Assembly: GCA_028752905.1 (NCBI GenBank)
Contig: JAQNBH010000002.1
Location: forward strand, 20,791,059 to 20,855,058
Length of the DNA stretch: 64,000 bases
Reading direction: 5' to 3'
Source of the DNA: Cladorhizidae sp. MBARI D1340-BT2
Lineage: Eukaryota; Porifera; Demospongiae; Poecilosclerida; Cladorhizidae
Below are positions 1 to 11,349 of the stretch, one piece after another (the first letter of the stretch is position 1; each line of letters begins with the position of its first letter). The notes below the pieces were generated by a model. It worked only from the letters and a program-made list of their open reading frames with translations, did not search any database and was not told the DNA's origin. A program made the translations under genes and the position numbers.

Positions 1-195
1 GGTTAACGATGGAATTCAGATTCCTAGCAGTCGAGCAACCAAGGTTAACCAGATATATAATTGCAGTCCAGCAGCAACTGTGGTTAACCACAGCATTCAG
101 ATGCCTAGCAGTGGCTTCAGCAACCAAGGTGGTTAACCATAGCATTCAGATGGCTAGCAGTGGCTCCAGCAACGAAGGTTAACCACAGCATTCAA
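1..195. repeat. Minisatellite, 46-49 bp units
   Basis: About four and a half degenerate units, each starting GGTTAACCA and carrying CAGATGCCTAGCAGTGG in its middle, begin near positions 1, 43, 82, 131 and 177. The second unit is the most divergent. The array may continue to the left of the window. No coding signal is seen in it. Confidence 0.8.
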
Positions 196-270
196 GTTGT
201 TCATTTCATTTCAAATTTGTAATTGATAAAACCTGGTGCGGTATTGTGCTGAACAAGATTCCAAGCTCGA

Positions 271-576
271 CTACCATATCCCGGCCTGAAGCTGCTCTAG
301 CTGGCCGCCGACCACCTTGTTGGAAGAATCGACAGTAATGCTGGTCATAGCTATTGGGTGGGGATGATGTAGAAGCATGGCAGAAGCAAGGGTGAACTTG
401 GCAGACTCAAATGCGAGCTGGCATTCAGGCGTCCAAGTGATGGTTTGTCCTTTGGTCTTTGTAGCCTCATGCAGAGGGTAGAGTTTCTTACCCAGTCGCG
501 GCATGAAGCGATGATAAACAGAGGGGAGGGTAGTTTTGAGGTTTGCCATTGCATCAAATATGACGTTATTCAACAT
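271..576 (-). pseudogene. Ty3/gypsy RT-RNase H linker fragment
   Basis: The 101-residue frame matches the region between the RT thumb and RNase H of Ty3/gypsy Pol. It shows YHRFMPRLGKKLYPLH, then TITWTPECQLAFESAK, and ends at the RNase H start (ITVDSSNKVVGGQLEQ), where the canonical first catalytic Asp and following Ala-Ser are changed to VDSS. It cannot belong to the element at 839-5002, because that element has its own copy of this region near 2500-2700. It is therefore a piece of a second gypsy element in the same orientation. There is no Pol sequence on either side, so it is a truncated relic. Confidence 0.75.
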
Positions 577-838
577 TTACCAAATTACCCTTTAACTGTA
601 CAATTGCTATCTAGGTAGAGATTTTTATCTGAACATGAAGTGGTCAAATGTAATTTTTCTCTCCATAAAACACTAGCCAGATCATATGTATGTTTAGCTT
701 CATGGTTCAGCTCTCCACAGAAGGCTTTCTAGTACTGGAAGGCCTTGCATTCAATTCTACCATCTAGGTTTGCTAGGATATGTGAAGAATTTTACTAGCA
801 ATATTAGAAGAATTGCTCTAATATGTTGAAGGGTGAGG

Positions 839-2143
839 TTATTTTGGATGTGGCACAATGTTCTGCTGAAGTTCTTGTGGGACTGGAGTGGGAGCAGCAG
901 GTGCATGGACTGAGAGAGCTGTTCTCTTGCTGAGGAAACGACGGTTGCAGACCATCACTCGGCCAGACTGTGTGCGAATGAAGTAGCGACGGTTTGGACT
1001 GATTGCAGTTACTGTGCCATACATAAATGTCCCAGGTTTTGGAGTCCGGGTTTGGATAGCGACATGTGCATCATGGCCCCAAGTCATGAAGAGAGTTGGC
1101 ATGCTGGTCATAAAAGGACTCGGATTTCTGAAGGACATCATCGGCATGCTCAGTGTCAATGGGACGTTGCCATTCAGGGGCAAAGGACTGTCTGTGTGCA
1201 AGGGAGGGAGTCCTGAACCAGGTGTCCGTAAAGTTTCTGTGCTGGTGACATGCAGTCTCTCCTACAGGGTGTGTTCCTATACTGTAGCAGAAATCGGGAG
1301 AGGATGTCCTGGTCGACTGAGTGGCGCCTCCAGGCAGCTTTGATGAGTTGCTTCATCGATTTGATAGTGGACTCAGCCTTGCCATTGCTCTGAGGATAGT
1401 GCAGACTGGATATTACATGATGAACTCCCCAGCTCCTTAAGAAAACTTCAAACTTGTTGGATGTGGACTGAGGTCCGCCATCAGACCAGAGAATGTCCGG
1501 AGCGGCCGTGCGGCAAAACAGGTCATGCACAACATCAATGGTATGGGTTGACGTGGTTGTCAACACCCATTGGGAAGATATGCGGCCAGTCAGTGAGGCA
1601 ATCAACCACCACGAGAAAGTACCGACCTCCATGATATGCGAAATCCATGGCGATCTGCTGGAATGGGCGTGATAGACGTGTCTTGGGCTCACAGGGATGT
1701 GACGGAAGAGAGTCCTGGCAGAGCTTGCAATCAGCAATGTACAATTCAATGTCGCGATCAATGCCAGGCCAGTAGACTGTTAGCTGAGCTCTGTCCTTTG
1801 ACCTGGTGACACTTTGATGGGCCTCGTAGAGTCGCTCGAGGATAGTGGGACAGAATGTGGAGGGAATAAAGAGGCGACAGCCATAGACTAGGAGGCCATC
1901 ATCTACACTGAAGTGGTCCCTTGAACCCCAGAACTTTTTCAGGTTGGGAGGAAGGCCACCCTTATGGTCAGGGAATACAGCCTGAATGAGGTGAAGAAGT
2001 TCCTGGTACTCATGGTCATTACGAGTATGGCTGTGGGGCTCTTGAAGACGGAGGTTACCGTCGTGCATAGCCCGTAGCTCAGAAGACTGCAGGCATCTGA
2101 TAGAGGATAGGGAGGTGTGGACGTCAATGTCAAACTTGGCCAT
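839..2143 (-). pseudogene. gypsy integrase domain (frameshifted)
   Basis: Three overlapping frames together make an integrase that would insert retrotransposon cDNA into chromosomes. The first (1535-2143) has the H2C2 zinc-binding region (YEAHQSVTRSK, then CKLCQDSLP) and the start of the catalytic core (QQIAMDFAYHGGRYFLVVVD, which carries the first Asp). The second (1174-1761) has the rest of the core, ILWSDGGPQSTS (second Asp) and HYPQSNGKAESTIKSMK (catalytic Glu). The third (839-1201) is the C-terminal region with YFIRTQSGRVMVCNRRFL, typical of invertebrate gypsy integrases. The core switches frame near 1550-1760 and again near 1180, so no intact enzyme is encoded. Confidence 0.85.
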
Positions 2144-2218
2144 GTCCTCACCAGGATTGGGCTGGGAGCAGGGATGACATGAGAGAGCATCTGCTGCATC
2201 ATTGTCTCTGCCCTTCTG

Positions 2219-3674
2219 TCACTTTGTGATGAAGTTGTATGCAAGAAGGTGCATGCGGAGCCTCTGAAGACGAGGGTTCTCAATCTCATCTAGTCGATGA
2301 CTGTTAAGGATGGGGACCAGCGGATTGTGGTCAGTGATGACAGTGAACGTGGGCAGGCCCAAAAGGAAGATGCGGCATTTCTTAGTGACCCATGCCACTG
2401 CGAGAAGCTCAAGTTCTATGACAGAATAGCGAGTTTCCGCATCTGTGAGAAAACGGGGGAGCCGACCTGGGTGAGTTTCCATTCTTCGTGGTGTTGTTGC
2501 TGAAGGACCAATCCGAGACCAAGGAGACTTGCATCAGTGAGGAGCCATGTGGGTCGAGAGATATCATAGAATGCTAGTGTGGGAGCAGTGGTCAATATTT
2601 CCTTGGCCTTGAGAAAGGCATCAGTGTGGGTAGAGTCCCAAAGGAAATAATTTTTGCTACTAAGGAGAGGGCGGAGAGGAGAGAGTACTGGGCTAATAGC
2701 ATCTGAACTTCCAGCGAGTTGGTTGAAGAGACCAAAGAAGGACCGGAGATCCGTTCTGCTGGACGGTGTAGGGAAGCTACTGATGGCTTGTGTGATGTCA
2801 TCACTAATGCGGTAGCCATCAGAGGAGAGATGAAAACCAGCAAATTCAATACTTCCTTGGAATTTGTCACAGTTAAGAGAAATGCCTCGTTCCTCACACC
2901 GCTGTAAGAATTGGCGGACGTGGTCGACATGACTGGCAGGATCTTCGTCATAGATATTAGGACATCATCCACAACGCGGCGGAAGTGAGTGAGGCCTTGG
3001 AAGGCCTCGTACATCCAATGGTCATAGTGTTCGCTGATGGAGGAGAGACCATAAGATGCATGCAAGAACTTGTAGTGTCCGAGGGGTGTAATGCAGGAGC
3101 TGACTCTCATTGTCCAAAGGGCACTGGTGATACCCCTTGAAGGCATCAAATACTGTGAAGTACTTCGTTCTGGATGTGGCAATGTCGGCAACCGCTATTG
3201 CTGGAGGTGTAGACTGAAACCTTTCACGCTTAACAAAGTGGTTGAGGTATGAGAAGTCCACGCAAAGCCGAATGCGGTCAGAGTTCTTTTTTCGTGCCAC
3301 AACAATGGGCGCCAGTCTGTGGGCTCTGTCTGCTTAGCGATGATGCCCTGTGACTCAAGCAGCTCAAGCTCATGCTTGGTCGGTTCCAAGTATGCATAGG
3401 GTAGGGTTCGAGGTGCATTGACACTGAATGGTTTAGCATCTTTAGTCATTACTATTTTAAATGTCTCACCAGGCATTGTCCGAATCTGGCCGTCGAACAC
3501 GGTTGGAAACTCATTGAAAATTTCCTCTTTAGAACGTGATCCAGAACCTGAGGGCCAGACTCTAGGATGGACAGGACAGAAGACTGCGTCTCCGGAAGGG
3601 GTTGTGGGTACTTGGCTGGGAGGATGCCAAGATGCTTGGCAGTCTTCCAGGAAAGGAAAGCACCTGAAACGCAC
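2219..3674 (-). pseudogene. gypsy reverse transcriptase-RNase H (frameshifted)
   Basis: RT pieces lie in order on the minus strand. 3195-3674 holds the RT N-terminus (FDGQIRTMPGETFKI and an ELELLESQGII helix). 3022-3300 holds IRLCVDFSYLN and FTVFDAFKGYHQCPL, with the motif A Asp. 2592-3191 carries the YxDD-box counterpart RVVDDVLI. RNase H follows at 2219-2482 with DAETRYSVIELELLAVAW and ITDHNPLV. In life this unit would copy element RNA into DNA and remove the RNA strand. At least three frame changes separate the pieces. Several conserved residues are altered around the active site (VVDDV for YVDDI), so it is a pseudogene. Confidence 0.85.
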
Positions 3675-3898
3675 CTATAGATGTGGAAGTTGTCCTCCAC
3701 CGAGCGATTCCCAACACTAATGATAGCCTTGAGACTACCAATGGGAGACATAATATTCCCATTCACGGCACGAGGCCTGACATCGGAGGGCAGGAGGTTG
3801 GGAACATGCTCATTGAAGTTGGTCAGGAAATCGATGCCAGCAGCACTGATATCGGCACCAGAGTCAGGGAGAACCTCAACAGTGGCCTGACCGTTCAA
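3452..3898 (-). pseudogene. gypsy aspartic protease
   Basis: This 148-residue frame contains a retropepsin-type active-site motif, VEVLPDSGADISAAG (DSGA), near its N-terminus. It follows the gag frame directly and overlaps the start of the RT frame, as expected for the protease that would cleave Gag-Pol. The reading frame is open through the protease core and shifts relative to RT near 3560-3670. The active-site Asp is preserved even though the element as a whole is broken. Confidence 0.75.
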
Positions 3899-3901
3899 AG
3901 C

Positions 3902-4835
3902 CTATACGTGGACCATGAGCGTGAGAGCAGGGTCAGTGTGGTCGACAGACATAATGCTGGAGAGGCGTATCCTTGGAGCACCAACCAGCTGAGGACCACA
4001 GAGATGGAGACTATTGGTGCGTGGAGGCAGCTCCTCGTGGCATCTAGCACGAGGGTTGCTGGACTTGGACTTCTGGAGGCAGACACTGTGGTAATGACCT
4101 GTTCTCCCACAGTGGCTGCAGATTGACCTGAAGGCAGGACAGGATGTGCGATGGCCCTCAAGGTGCTCCGCCTGGCCACAACCACGGCAAGCACCAGAGC
4201 CAACTGTGGGTGATGCAGGAGCTTTCTTGCCCTTGGACTGCTTATACCTACTGACAGCTCTTATAGACTCACTTGAGGCAGAATCTAGGGCAGAGCAGGA
4301 TACATCTGACCTCGTGTGCAACTCCTTCTTGGCAGCCTCCATGGCCCGACAAATTTTTATGGCATTCTCCAAAGTTAAGTTCTGCTCCTTGACGAGATCC
4401 TGGACAGTGTCCGTGTCCATGACACCTTCCACCAGCTGATCACGTAGGATGTTCTGGAGGCATTTGTTGTCACAGAAATTGCTGAGTGAAACGAGATAGT
4501 CATCAAAGGTTTCACCTGATGCCTGTTTGCGTTGCCTGAAGCTACGGCGCTCAATGGTTTCGTTGATCCGTCCCTGGACATATTGCTTCAGGCCAGCAAT
4601 GATCTGAGCTTGATCAGCTCTCTGGGCATCAGTAAGACCGAGGTTGTCCACTATGGTGAGAGTCGCACGTGACATGCAAAACTGGAGTGCGTGTACCTTG
4701 ATGGCGGCCTCCGATCCAGCTAGGCCAGAGAGTCATATAAGAATTCCACTGTTTCTCCCATGCCAGAAAATCAGATCCCCTGTCGACATTGAGATCAATC
4801 CTGGGGAGATCCCCAGCGCGGAATGTGTAGGGCAT
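3902..4835 (-). pseudogene. gypsy Gag with CCHC zinc knuckles
   Basis: The 257-residue frame at 3902-4675 is a capsid/nucleocapsid precursor. A helical region (SFRQRKQASGETFDDYLVSL) is the usual gypsy Gag capsid motif, and it is followed by a double zinc knuckle: CRGCGQAEHLEGHRTSC, then CSHCGRTGHYHSVC (CX2CX4HX4C). The real N-terminus lies in another frame at 4629-4835, where LPRIDLNVDRGSDFLAWEKQ is typical of the start of such Gags; a frameshift near 4680-4720 separates the two. The protease frame follows four bases downstream. Confidence 0.85.
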
Positions 4836-4984
4836 GACTAATAGACAGGAAAAAGCGGCGAGTTGAGTAGTAGTCGAAGAATTGCCAGACGACCGAGACG
4901 AAAGGTTCTAGGCCATGGAAGAGTGCAGGAAGATTCCAAGAGAGACTGATTGGGCTCTAGACGGGTTTCTTCCTCAGGTTTGGT

Positions 4985-5002
4985 ACCCTGTTCGCAGCGC
5001 CA
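4985..5002 (-). other. Primer-binding site, tRNA-Lys type
   Basis: On the minus strand the 18 bases begin TGGCGCTGCGAACAGGG. This resembles the retroelement primer-binding site complementary to the 3' end of lysine tRNAs, which starts TGGCGCCCGAACAGGG in known retroviruses. It lies just downstream of a terminal CA (5003-5004), as expected for the junction of 5' LTR and primer-binding site, and upstream of the gag of the 839-5002 element. The family comparison is from memory. Confidence 0.6.
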
Positions 5003-5134
5003 TGTAAGAGATTGCTCTGGCAATAATCGAACGATACAATAGTGACAATCACGTGCATAATGTAAGTATATATATGTATGCATGATCACACATCACATGA
5101 GGTAAGTTAGTAGTTAGGTTAGCAGTTATCGATA
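5003..5134 (-). repeat. Probable 5' LTR remnant
   Basis: On the minus strand this AT-rich stretch ends in TTACA directly before the primer-binding site. It is at most about 130 bp long, because the 3' part of an unrelated gag begins at 5135. No second copy was found in the window, so the outer boundary is unknown and the LTR may be truncated. Confidence 0.4.
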
Positions 5135-5855
5135 TCATACACCACTCACCTGAGGGTATCCCACTTGGAAACCGAGGGAGAGCATGCTGGGCAGCCTGAG
5201 CAGGTTTGATGTCCAAAAGGTTTTGTCTACATCATACAGCTCCATGTGTTCATGGAATGTCCTGAGGAAGCCCTCCATTTTCAGTATGTCGGTCAGTGGA
5301 GCAAGAGAGATGGCAGCTCGTCCTGCCCATCCCATTGTCCTCTCCTCCTCCTTGGCAGAGTCCTCAAGACAGCTCTGTTCTGCAATCTCTGCCAGTCGTG
5401 CAGCTTTTGCCCTGGAAAAGCCCGGAACTCTGAATCAACCTCTGCATCTTGGAGGCCTTTGGCCCGACAGTCCGCCTCTGCCTGAAGAAGGATCTCCTCA
5501 TCCCTCTTGATTTGAGATGGTGCTCCTTGTCTGCTCAGGCTTCATGGACCTCTTCCTTCTCATGGTCGAGCCGATGGATCTCATTGTTCTGATGTCGTGT
5601 TTCCTAATCCATCAGTCTCACTTCTCTTTGTTCCTCTCGACGAACTTCTTTCATGTGCTTTTGCAGTTGGCCTAATATGACCATCAACTTGGCTACTGAC
5701 ATCCAAGAGGATGGAGAGGGTACTGTGATGGAAGCATCCTCCTCTGAGGAGACTTCTTCTTCTTGAGAAGACTTAGCTTGTGGGTCATTGTGTGGGGGAA
5801 AATGCTCTGTTCCCTCTTTCGCTGAAACCAGCTTCCTGGCCCTGGTAGTGGACAT
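5135..5855 (-). pseudogene. Second gypsy-like Gag, coiled-coil type, truncated
   Basis: On the minus strand a Met-initiated frame at 5855 gives an acidic N-terminus followed by a charged coiled coil (LQKHMKEVRREEQREVRLMD, stop at 5604). After frame changes the segment ISLAPLTDILKMEGFLRTFH then ELYDVDKTFWTSNLLR appears at 5135-5335. That resembles the start of a SCAN-like retroelement capsid domain (single-file helices after a sentence such as 'F..TFE..M..YDV....W...L'). It stops exactly where the LTR remnant of the neighbouring element begins, so it looks like an older gag cut by that insertion. Assignment as Gag rests on pattern recognition only. Confidence 0.5.
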
Positions 5856-6294
5856 CTTACTTAGAGAAGAAGACCAAACAGCACTAAGACACGTAGAATA
5901 GCTCAACAGTGGCCAATCACCCAAAAAGGAGAGTTGTAGAGGGAGTGGAACTGTGTAAACGAATGTTGCCTGGAGTAGTAAGTCCATAGCCTTAGCTGCC
6001 ACCAGTGATGTGGATTGACCAGGCTGAGGTGCCAGATGACCAACAAGATATAGGTATAATTCAACTCGCCACCAGTTCACCAATCTCAGTATGATTGGTT
6101 GGCTCCTTTAATTAAATAGGCTACAAGTCCTGAAACCTAGCCAGACATTATAAGGTAATAATAATTGTAACTGCTAACATGGACTTGTCTTGTTAAGTGT
6201 TTAGCTCATAATGACATAGCTGTGGATAATAGGTGACATAATAATTACACTCGGCCTATAATGTAAATGTTCCTTGCTTAGGGGACTCTGCTGG

Positions 6295-6642
6295 AGGATC
6301 CATAACAGTTACCTGTTTGTGTTTGTGAGCATGTGTTTGTGCTTGTGATTTTTTTAATGTGTGTCTGTTTGTGTGTGCTTTTGGTATGTATTTATGCTTA
6401 TGATATGTTTGTCTGTGAGCTTGTGATGTGTGTGTGTGTGTGTTTGTGATGTGTTTGTGTTGTCATGTGCTTGTGTGTGTGTTCAAGTGTGTGCTTTTGA
6501 TATGTGTTTGTGTGTATGCTTGTGATGTGTTAGTGTGTGTGCTTATGATATATGTTTGTGTGTGTCAGTGTGTGTGCATGATGGTATAATTGGTGTGTGG
6601 GTTTATCTAACTGTGTGTGGGGGGGGGGGGGGGGGGGGGGGG
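6295..6642. repeat. (TG)-rich simple repeat ending in a 24-base G run
   Basis: From about 6295 the plus strand is built of TGTGTTTGTG-type words and ends in an uninterrupted G tract at 6619-6642. The open frame across it on the other strand is a product of the low complexity, not a gene. Confidence 0.9.
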
Positions 6643-7512
6643 CAGGTGGTAATTCCTCTGTGAAAGGGGCGGCTTCTTTAGAATATCGGGGAATCCTTTC
6701 TGTTGCTACGTATTGTTCCAAACCATAGACACCATTCAGTTCTAATCCCACCAGTAGTCTATAAGATAGGCAAAGTTGTTGTGGTAATTTTTGTGTTGGA
6801 GATTCTGGCTAAGTTGTTTCACTACACCTGCACCAGGCCCTCTTCTACTCTACCTTCTTTCCAAATATAGATATCAAATATCCATTAGAGCTATCACAGT
6901 CCAAACCTTGATGCCTCTCTTGGTTTATATATAGGCTTAATCGGACTGTTTTAGAGACGATCAATCATCACCTCATCCACAGGAATTCTCCAAATTTTTT
7001 GGTAAAGTGAGGCATAATAGTACCTAGCCAATCATAATGTGGCTATTTGCTAAGGCTATTTTAGTGTTGCCTATATACAAAATGCAGATTTCATGTGATT
7101 CCTAGGAATCAATCACATGTGATACGGTCAGCAATTGGTTAAAAAAAAGCTAAGAATCCGACCTCAAATAATGTCACTGTGAGGAAGGTGATCATACAAA
7201 AAGCCTAAATTTCAGTATATCTCCAACTTCTGAGCCATTTTAATGATGTTGTGTATATACCCCTGCCAGTTAAGAGATGGATGCTGACAAGACTGGAAGG
7301 GAATGTGTTGTGGATGGAGATTCATGAAGGGATGTTCATGAAGACTATAAACATGGGCAGATCCAGCAATTTTTAAAAGGTGGGGTTGTTGTGACCACAC
7401 CTTTAACCACATCTACACATTGTGATCACATCCTTAACCACACCCATATATGGTAGGCCATGCACCAACAACCACAATTCAGATCATCAGCATATCATTA
7501 TAAAAAACATCA

Positions 7513-9581
7513 TTATAAAAAAATTATCAACACCCACAATTCAGATCCACAATTCAGATCATAATAATAATCATACCATAATAAATCAGTTGTCAAATCA
7601 GTTGTCAAACAAAGAAGCTTGAAACAATCTTCTTCGCCAAGAGCTAGGAGCAGATTATCTGGTATATGTTTCTTGCTATGCCAGAGAACATTCCACCTTC
7701 TAAGCTCATTTCCCAGTGACATTGGAAATGGAAGGTCACCTTCCCAATGAAGTAAACTTTCAAACACAGACTGGTCAACAGATTCTGTCACGGAAGTACT
7801 TCTTATTATAATAGAGGGTACACACTGATCTTCTGAAAATCTGTCCTTCATTTGACCCAGGAGAGAATCCAAAAGAGGGATGGCAATTGCTCTTTTATAG
7901 TGCTCCTGTGGGCTATAACTTGGGACATTAGTACGGTTCTACTGAAGGCTCGTCTTTCTGGGAACACATTCAGAAACACCAATGGCATCAGCAAGTGGAA
8001 GGATCTCAGAATTGTACCAGGAGCTGAATATTTTATCAATGTTATCTATAGTAGTCCTGATATTTTCAATACTGGAATCTACCATCTTGTAAGCGTTGAC
8101 TACATCATCATCTTGCTTCTGTAATTTTGAAGCCAGTTGCTTCACTTCATCAAGAACATCTTTTCTGACAATAAATACAGCAATGGATTGAAAACAAGAA
8201 AGCGGAGACTTCAATCCTTGAGCTTTCACTTTTGTTTCTCTGTCCCAATTCCAGCTTTTGTCATCCAAAAGCAAATGTTGATACTCACTGGGTGAAATAA
8301 TAGCATCCAAAAAGGTCACAAAACATTCATACACATTTCAAAACAAGTATGGAGCTCCACCCAACACATCTTACAAAGACCAGGAAGCTTAGAACATCGA
8401 AATGCTGGCAAATATACATCCAAAGCTCGCTAAAAAACCCTTTGTCTCTTAGGACTTTTGTTCAAAAACAAATACGACTCATTAATCATGCCAATGAGGT
8501 TCCTTACTTCTTGGACTTTGCATGAAGCTGCAATAAAAAGGTTAAGGGAGTGAGCAAAGGGATGAGTGTACAAAGCCAGAGGAGAAATTTACTTGATCTT
8601 AGCTTGGACACCAGCTATTGCAGAAGACATCACAGCTGCTCCATTATAAGTCTGACCATGAATGTTACGAGCATTTAAGGAGATGGAAGTGTGTGAATTG
8701 GATCCCAAGATCTTTTCTGCAATTGTAGAGGCATTTGCTCTCTCAACATTAATGAGATTAATTAGGTACTCCTTAATATGAGACTTTTGTGGAGTAGTTA
8801 GATCAACAAACCGAACATATACAGAATGGATTTCCTGATTTACATGAGGGTCAGTCACTTCATCTGCTATGATGGCAAAAGGTAAGTTGTTTGCTTTCAG
8901 TTCACATGTGCACAACATGAATAATGTCATTTTGTATAGTTTTGCTTGTATTCTTTACATTTTTATCTCAAAAAGAAGATACTCTTGTCGAGTAGCATTA
9001 CCTTATCCAAGGAGTTGCAATGTAGCTACAAAGTTCCTATTGACAGAGCAGTCAACTTTGTCTTCCCTATGACCTCTATAAGGTAAGCCCTGCTTAGCTA
9101 AACACTCGACACTGACTATTTGGCAAAGAATTTCTCTGTTTTTTTCTGCATGTTTTTCTTGTTGTTTCAGAAGCCTGCTATCCACTCTACTTACAAGACT
9201 GCAATAATTATGCCTGAAGAGATCTGCCCGTTCTGCAGCGTGACTATAGTGCTCTGCTCATGACAAATAAGAATACCATCTTTTCCTAGGGCCTTGATGT
9301 AGCGGTTTTGGTACACTGAAAGCACAGCAAACCAGGTTTTGTCCCTTGGCAACCTCCTCTATTGGGTTGCTCTGGAAAAAGAACACAATAGTGACAAATC
9401 CCCCCTTCAAGCACCTGAATGTAAGACAACCATGAAAACTTTTTAAGCCAGTGATGCTGGGAAGACACTGTCCAGGATTTTCCCTCCTTAGTGACTTGAT
9501 GAGAGTGAAGTGCATCAGAAAGAACTTGTGCAGTGTGCGAAGTGAGGTATTAGTATTAGAATCTCTGGGTATTATCAACAC
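7513..9581 (-). pseudogene. hAT-like transposase, DUF4371/ZMYM1 type, broken
   Basis: Minus-strand pieces line up in order with the DUF4371 family of hAT-derived proteins. A TTF-type zinc-finger region (KKFSWLSYIQVLEGGICHYC at 9286-9468) comes first. An N-terminal helix (KNREILCQIVSVECLAKQGL then YRGHRED at 9003-9185) follows. The catalytic-domain start (LPFAIIADEVTD and HGQTYNGAAVMSSAIAGVQA at 8589-8930) is next; the Asp in ADEVTD is the expected catalytic position. A helical insertion region (7939-8334) and a C-terminal piece beginning MDSLLGQMKDRFSE (7513-7872) complete it. The frames differ and about 250 bases between 8334 and 8589 lack a clear frame, so this is a decayed copy. I see no terminal repeats. 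Confidence 0.8.
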
Positions 9582-10375
9582 TTTCCCCCAGTCTTCTCAA
9601 ACAACCACATGGGGCTGTGATGATTGCTCCCAAGTCAATAAACTTCACTGCTTGAAGTGGTTTGGGTTAGATCTCTGGATAGATTACTGCTAAGCACTTA
9701 AGAAGTGATTGGGGTGTCTCGATCACTTGATAGATGATCATTGCTAATATAATCACTAACACTACTACCTGGAGCAGTCATTGTGGTAAACACTGGTGAT
9801 GGCTTTTTCACAGAATTGGATTCAGCAGACCTATAGGTTTATGAAGTTATCCTAGTATATAAATTGCTACTAAACTGGTTACCTATTTAAGGGGGGAAGA
9901 GGGTTGAAAATGTTTGTTTTTTTCAAAAAAGTTTTTTTCTGCCCAAGTGCTGATAATGTGTCTGCAGGTTGAGTTTCAAGTTTCAGGGCAAGGGAATACT
10001 TCTATCAGAAGATATAGCCATATTTATACAGTGCATATTGATCATTTCATTTCATTTCACTTCACGTCCACAGTCGGGCGGTCGGCGATGATCGCCTACA
10101 CCAAATACACTTTTTATATATCCAATTTCACGAACAACCTTTAACAGTCATTTGCGCAATGAATTGACCAGGCGGGGTGTACTGGTAAAAAGACGGAAAA
10201 GGCAGATATTGCTAATGGTAATTAAGTGTTGTGCAATAGTGCGCACCCGGAAAGGCGAGCACTTTTTTTTTAGATCGCGCTTTTTTAAAATACCACTTAC
10301 CAAGAATAGCTGGAAAGGCGGTAACTGGGGAAGAGAAAGGAGAAATATTTTAAACAACGAACGCCAAGTAGTGAA

Positions 10376-10383
10376 GAAGAGTG
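10376..10383. repeat. Target-site duplication, left (GAAGAGTG)
   Basis: The octamer GAAGAGTG directly precedes the left terminus at 10384 and recurs directly after the right terminus at 15382-15389. An 8-bp duplication fits Merlin elements, which are known to make 8-9 bp duplications. Confidence 0.85.
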
Positions 10384-11319
10384 GGATCAATCCCAATATA
10401 AGCCTCCAAGGGTCGAAAAAATCGTGCGCGTTTTTAATGATTTAATGTTGCTTATTGCTGAGCCTGTTAAGGCCATCACATATATAATACAGCACAGTGT
10501 GAAACTATTTAGTAACTAACCTAATAACAATCTATATTTTAAAAAGAAGTCAACAGTACTTAATTAATAAAATTATCCACAATATTAAGTTACGAGTGTC
10601 CCGCTGCTCAGGAAGGGGGGGACAGGAGTGGACCAAAGATCATTCCTCAGCTGACCATACAACAATTCCTTTCTCCTTTGCCACCACTTCCCTACCCAAT
10701 ACATAACACACTCACCCACCTCCTCCATCACTGCATCACTTACTCCCTCCACATCTTTCCCCAAATTCAATGCCACCTTTCCATCCTTACTCACTCTTCT
10801 TAATTCATCCAGCCACTGTCTTGCCCCTGCAATTCTGCGTACCTCATCTATCAGAACCAGCCGATCCCTCTCAAATTCCCCGCATGTCACCAAGAAATGT
10901 TCCACATCCTCCCCTGCTCCACTATCACACATTATACACCTCTCATCCCTAACTATCCCACATCTCTTCTTATCCTCTAACAACCCAGCTGATGCAGTCC
11001 TCAGTCGAAATTGCAGCCGCACACCTTCCTGACCATGCATGGACCTCACATACCTCTCCACCCCTGCACCATTCTTTGCCAATTTATAATAATTCAGCAT
11101 ACTTTTCCCGTCCTCCCAGTCCTTCTCATTTCTCACCTTCACTTTCCCCTTCCACTTGCGCACTGACCCAACCTCGTTGTTTATCTTGTACTTTCTCCTC
11201 AAGATATCATATTCTTCCCACCATCCAATTACGCGAGCACCAAAAGGTGTCGAATGTGTTAATGAAACTTATAATGAAACTTATAATGAACTGTGCACGT
11301 GGCTGGTGAACTGCACATT
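10384..11319 (+). repeat. Left terminal inverted repeat, split by a LINE
   Basis: Bases 10384-10438 and 11231-11319 together match the reverse complement of 15232-15381 with a handful of substitutions and two short gaps (a missing GGT near 11239, a missing dinucleotide near 11270). The match stops on the inner side at CTGCACATT. Confidence 0.85.
10439..11230 (-). pseudogene. LINE 3' fragment inserted in the Merlin repeat
   Basis: On the minus strand the 205-residue frame at 10585-11202 is the C-terminal part of a non-LTR retrotransposon ORF. It has the segment VRLQFRLRTASAGLLEDKKR followed by a Cys/His cluster (CIMCDSGAGEDVEHFLVTC), which is the usual post-RT zinc-binding region. The frame stops at 10585 and about 145 bases of untranslated tail run to the junction at 10439. 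It belongs to the same family as 43281-45050 and 63519-63770. The RT domain is missing, as in typical 5'-truncated LINE copies. Confidence 0.8.
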
Positions 11320-11349
11320 GTCTGTCCAAGTTTCAACAATTTGGCTGGT

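Larger units (their letters stand above)
839..5002 (-). mobile_element. Ty3/gypsy retrotransposon, decayed, minus strand
   Basis: Read on the minus strand from a Lys-type primer-binding site, the order is gag, protease, RT, RNase H, integrase, which is the standard Ty3/gypsy order. Each domain is recognisable, but the reading frame is broken by several frameshifts and stops, so the copy is dead. The element ends in an integrase C-terminal region near 839. I did not find a second LTR between 577 and 838 matching the sequence upstream of the primer-binding site, so the 3' end is missing, diverged or displaced. Confidence 0.85.
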
